Positions 62,301-64,000 of a stretch of 64,000 nucleotides of DNA are shown in pieces; positions within the stretch are counted from its first letter, which is position 1, and each line of letters begins with the position of its first letter. The DNA is from Bacteroides ihuae. GTDB lineage: Bacteria; Bacteroidota; Bacteroidia; Bacteroidales; Bacteroidaceae. The notes beneath the pieces are model-generated. The model saw only the letters and a list, made by a program, of their open reading frames with translations. It was not told where the DNA came from and ran no database searches. The stretch covers positions 248,001 through 312,000 of the forward strand of contig NZ_FNVX01000004.1 in NCBI RefSeq assembly GCF_900104585.1. Direction: 5' to 3'. The position numbers and the translations under genes are program-made.

Positions 62301-63672
62301 TCTTGGTACCTACCCATATTTCCTTTCGGGAACTCTCACAAATAGCTCGCACGTTATTGTTTTTCCCTATAATAGAGTTTGCTTCGGGCCTTACATAACG
62401 AATATAGTCCGGCGTTTTCACTATGCGGATTATCCCTGCATATTCGCAGCCAACCCATATATTTCCATATTGATCTTCCGTGAGCGATAATAGGTAATCA
62501 GACGGCAAGCTACTGGCATCCGGTGTATTTCGGTAGTTCTTCAATTCATCCGTGCGTTCGTCGTAGCAAAACAATCCATTTCCGTAAGTCGTAATCCAGA
62601 CCAGTCCTGTCGAGTCGGCAAGAATCATGTAACGCTCCAAATCCACCACTCGCGCTATCTCTTCAGGAATCAGCCTCATCTTCTTCCATTGGGCTCGATA
62701 TTGATTGTAATACCACACCATCCCCGAATGATTGTACAACCACACTCCCTTCTTTTCATCTACCACCAAACGCAAGTCACCCGTCAGATCAGCATCTTTG
62801 TCCAATTGTGTGTAAGCAAACACCCCTCGATCCGTTTCATAAATCAGCACGCCATGATTTTTCGTCACCAGAAGCAACCGTTTATCCGAAAACGCCGCCA
62901 GATTTAAAAAGACACACCGTTGCATACACAACACCTCTTTAAAAGCATGTTTTTTCAAGTCGTAAACCAGCAGCACCGATTCTTTCGTTGAGAAATAGAT
63001 TTTCCCATCCATCTCCACCGCCTGCGTAAAGGTATATTTCTTGTAGTCCCCGCCATATCTCACCGGTTTCCGGCCGGCAGCAATCATCTTCAGCCCCCAT
63101 TCACCGCCAATCCATACCGTTCCCTTCGAGTCTTCAAATAAAAACACACACCCTCCTTCCCTCTTTCCTTTGGAGAGCAACTGCTCCTGCAGAGGCACAC
63201 CTCCTTTCCGTTTACTCAGCCGCATCACCCCATCAGATTTTCCCCAGAACCAAATCTCCCCCCGGGCCGATTCATGGAAAGAGGAGTATGTAAGGGGAGC
63301 TCCCTTGGCATCACTCAGCTGAATAAACGAATCGGTAAGCGGATTGTAGCAACTGAATTCATCTTTATACGTTTTTACCCACAGGAAGCCGTCGCGGTCA
63401 ACAAACAAATCGCGTATCCGATGGTCGGCCAACGAATTAGGATTACTTATTTGCGGCTGATAAGAACGTATGTTATACCCGTCATATCGGTTCAGTCCGT
63501 CGAGTGTTCCAGCCCATATAAATCCATTCTTATCGACAGCAATGGCTCTCACCGTATTTTGCGACAGTCCGTTACGCGAACCAATCTGTGAAAAGTTAAA
63601 TTCATTGGCATATAGTAAAGAGCACAAAGTCCCCAAAACAGATATTAACAGACAAAGAGTTTTCTTCTTCAT
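59365..63672 (-). CDS. hybrid two-component system regulator (HTCS)
   Basis: 1435 residues combining sensor and regulator. Signal peptide (residues 1-22), then periplasmic two-bladed propeller made of reg_prop repeats (for example NGFIWAGTLDGLNRYDG, LWIGTAGGGLNKV) up to about residue 740, a Y_Y_Y domain to about 810, a membrane helix (AYWVYFICAGGLLYLALRLV), HisKA with NISHEFRTPLTLI, HATPase_c with DNGVGIPKEKQ and GTGIGLSLVKEF, a receiver domain (LLIIDDNDDI and ICDVMMPVMDGFEV with the phospho-Asp) and an AraC-type HTH at the end (VGFEDPYYFSKCFKAQF). HTCS proteins sense oligosaccharides and switch on polysaccharide utilization genes. The SusC gene starting divergently 174 bp away is the likely target. 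Confidence 0.95.
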   Translation of the reverse strand: MKKKTLCLLISVLGTLCSLLYANEFNFSQIGSRNGLSQNTVRAIAVDKNGFIWAGTLDGLNRYDGYNIRSYQPQISNPNSLADHRIRDLFVDRDGFLWVKTYKDEFSCYNPLTDSFIQLSDAKGAPLTYSSFHESARGEIWFWGKSDGVMRLSKRKGGVPLQEQLLSKGKREGGCVFLFEDSKGTVWIGGEWGLKMIAAGRKPVRYGGDYKKYTFTQAVEMDGKIYFSTKESVLLVYDLKKHAFKEVLCMQRCVFLNLAAFSDKRLLLVTKNHGVLIYETDRGVFAYTQLDKDADLTGDLRLVVDEKKGVWLYNHSGMVWYYNQYRAQWKKMRLIPEEIARVVDLERYMILADSTGLVWITTYGNGLFCYDERTDELKNYRNTPDASSLPSDYLLSLTEDQYGNIWVGCEYAGIIRIVKTPDYIRYVRPEANSIIGKNNNVRAICESSRKEIWVGTKNGSLYVYDTALTRARCIGEGLNPYTLVEDAQQRMWVGTKGNGVYVYDVKTGKELAHLRHQEKEATSLSNDVVFHILKDKENRLWIGSFGGGLNLVEEEGQRIHFRRFIQMQGDKSLIRYLHQDRKGMIWAGSSDGLICFDPEQLMKDTDAYVCYRRITNQPQSLSSNDIKTIYEDHEGTLWIGTAGGGLNKVVRQGGTGRVSFKSFTVADGMVDNYVLGILEHGNDLWISSENGLSRFNKKEETVVSYMFAQKSYGNIFNEGAYYQCANGTMLWGSLDGLLVFNPDKFVPDKQVPPVLITRLLIDGVDWNDMKPGADKPSITYTDRVKLTHKQNTLSIDFATLSLRKPGNNMYTYILENYDRKWSAPTHENSVAYKNLLPGTYVFRVKGTNADGVWNVTESSLEIVIAPPFWKSGLAYWVYFICAGGLLYLALRLVMKFNRLNNAVEVEKQLTNHKLRFFTNISHEFRTPLTLIRGAVENLNGYSVPAAMAKQLRILNRNSLNLTQLIDQLLEFRKLQNDVCQLDLEEIDVVEFARDIYTGFQEVAEQKKMNYLFTTEVDSLRLFLDRKKVDKILYNLLSNAFKFTSRGGRIELLLRRNEKEEACVISVKDNGVGIPKEKQNLLFSRFTQINFSSSGTGIGLSLVKEFVEVHKGKVMYEDNPGGGSVFTVEFSMRKDVYQGENFLESLAIANLAIERVETSECADVKDAPTLLAPVDSNQELDEKVPAGYRLLIIDDNDDIREFLQDAFGRYMQVDMAEDGEVGLRMAIENNPDLIICDVMMPVMDGFEVTRRLKNEFHTCHIPIVLLTAHSSVEHQLEGIESGADAYITKPFSLKYLVKRVTKLIEQREQLKRRFSKELVIDGNLVTITDRDQAFMERIKEILEENYRDEHFTIDKFVELSSMKRTLFFKKIKGITGFSPNELIKLKRLNESAVLLREGNWTVSEVSYRVGFEDPYYFSKCFKAQFNCTPSKFKQGE

Positions 63673-63846
63673 GAGAAGCGTGTTTTTTTAGTATTCACAG
63701 GCAAATATAGAAATATTTCCTATAAAAAGCCTTTCCATGCACTCGTTTACATCATTCTGAACTGAATTTCATTTCCTCCCTCTGCCCTCTTCCATAGCTT
63801 TGCGGTGTAGTGATAACTACGTATGAAAAACAAAACCTTTTAAACC

Positions 63847-64000
63847 ATGAAGTACAAGGAAAAAACAAAACCCGGTTGTGCATCAGGCACAAGAGGAATG
63901 GCCTTCGTGTTATTCCTTATTTTCTCCTCTTTTGCTTTCGTGCTCCAAGCGCAGCAAAAAACAATACAAGGCACCGTTATTGATGAACGCAATGAGCCCA
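63847..64000 (+). CDS. SusC family TonB-dependent receptor (5' end only)
   Basis: The gene starts at ATG 63847 and runs out of the window. The 51 residues visible are a signal peptide (GMAFVLFLIFSSFAFVLQAQ) and KTIQGTVIDERNEP, the first strand of the CarboxypepD_reg-like domain that begins SusC proteins. A -7 box TAGCTTTG lies at 63795-63802, about 45 bp before the start. It stands divergent to the HTCS gene, as usual in polysaccharide utilization loci. Confidence 0.85.
   Translation, partial: MKYKEKTKPGCASGTRGMAFVLFLIFSSFAFVLQAQQKTIQGTVIDERNEP

Overview
The window looks like chromosomal DNA of a Bacteroides species (Bacteroidales). The signs are SusC/TonB-dependent receptors, a hybrid two-component system, fimbrillin/Mfa2 lipoproteins, NigD, DUF4248, VirE/HU/amidase modules, -7 boxes of the TAnnTTTG type, and low-GC spacers between moderate-GC genes. 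No rRNA, tRNA or CRISPR array was seen. All function calls rest on reading the sequence and recalling protein families; no database search was run.

Layout. 1-1.8 kb: the end of one TULIP-type gene and a complete P47-like TULIP gene, closed by a strong terminator. 1.9-4 kb: a decayed gene remnant, a secreted protein and an AraC regulator. 3.9-8.6 kb: the hisGDCB operon on the minus strand, preceded by a full histidine attenuator (promoter, leader peptide with four consecutive His codons, terminator hairpin). 8.6-20 kb: housekeeping genes (thioesterase, DsbD-like, Dabb, uridine kinase, MltF-like transglycosylase, metH, smpB, Yip1, NigD-like, DUF4375, small outer-membrane barrel).

20-29 kb is an accessory region. 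It opens with three gene scraps (DUF4595-like, LacI, DAACS symporter). A GH35/DUF5597-like glycosidase, an MBL hydrolase, a Crp/Fnr regulator and an amidohydrolase follow. It ends with a reduced lasso-peptide locus: a cyclase-type asparagine synthetase, a 40-residue precursor not previously obvious because of its size, and the stump of an HPr-kinase-like tailoring enzyme cut off by an IS30-type relic. 30-43.4 kb is a fimbrial locus on the minus strand: an OmpA-like protein, an Mfa2/FimB-like anchor, several fimbrillin-like lipoproteins, two of them fused to BspA-type leucine-rich repeats, and a TPR-membrane-AraC regulator beside paired direct repeats in the promoter region.

43.4-46.3 kb holds broken genes around SatD and a sugar isomerase/epimerase. 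46.3-59.3 kb is a plastic region: a VirE/DUF3987 primase-like gene with a long hairpin in front of it, an orphan HigA, DUF4248, a FecR/SusC pair split by an ATPase and a deleted HipA, two RelE/ParE toxin-antitoxin pairs, HU, an amidase and an AbiEi-like/Fic fusion between 47-bp direct repeats, with a dispersed repeat family scattered between the genes. 59.4-64 kb: a hybrid two-component regulator divergent from the first codons of a SusC gene, the start of a polysaccharide utilization locus.

The most interesting candidates are the minimal lasso locus, the tandem TULIP genes, the fimbrillin-LRR fusions with their regulator, and the AbiEi-like/Fic cassette.
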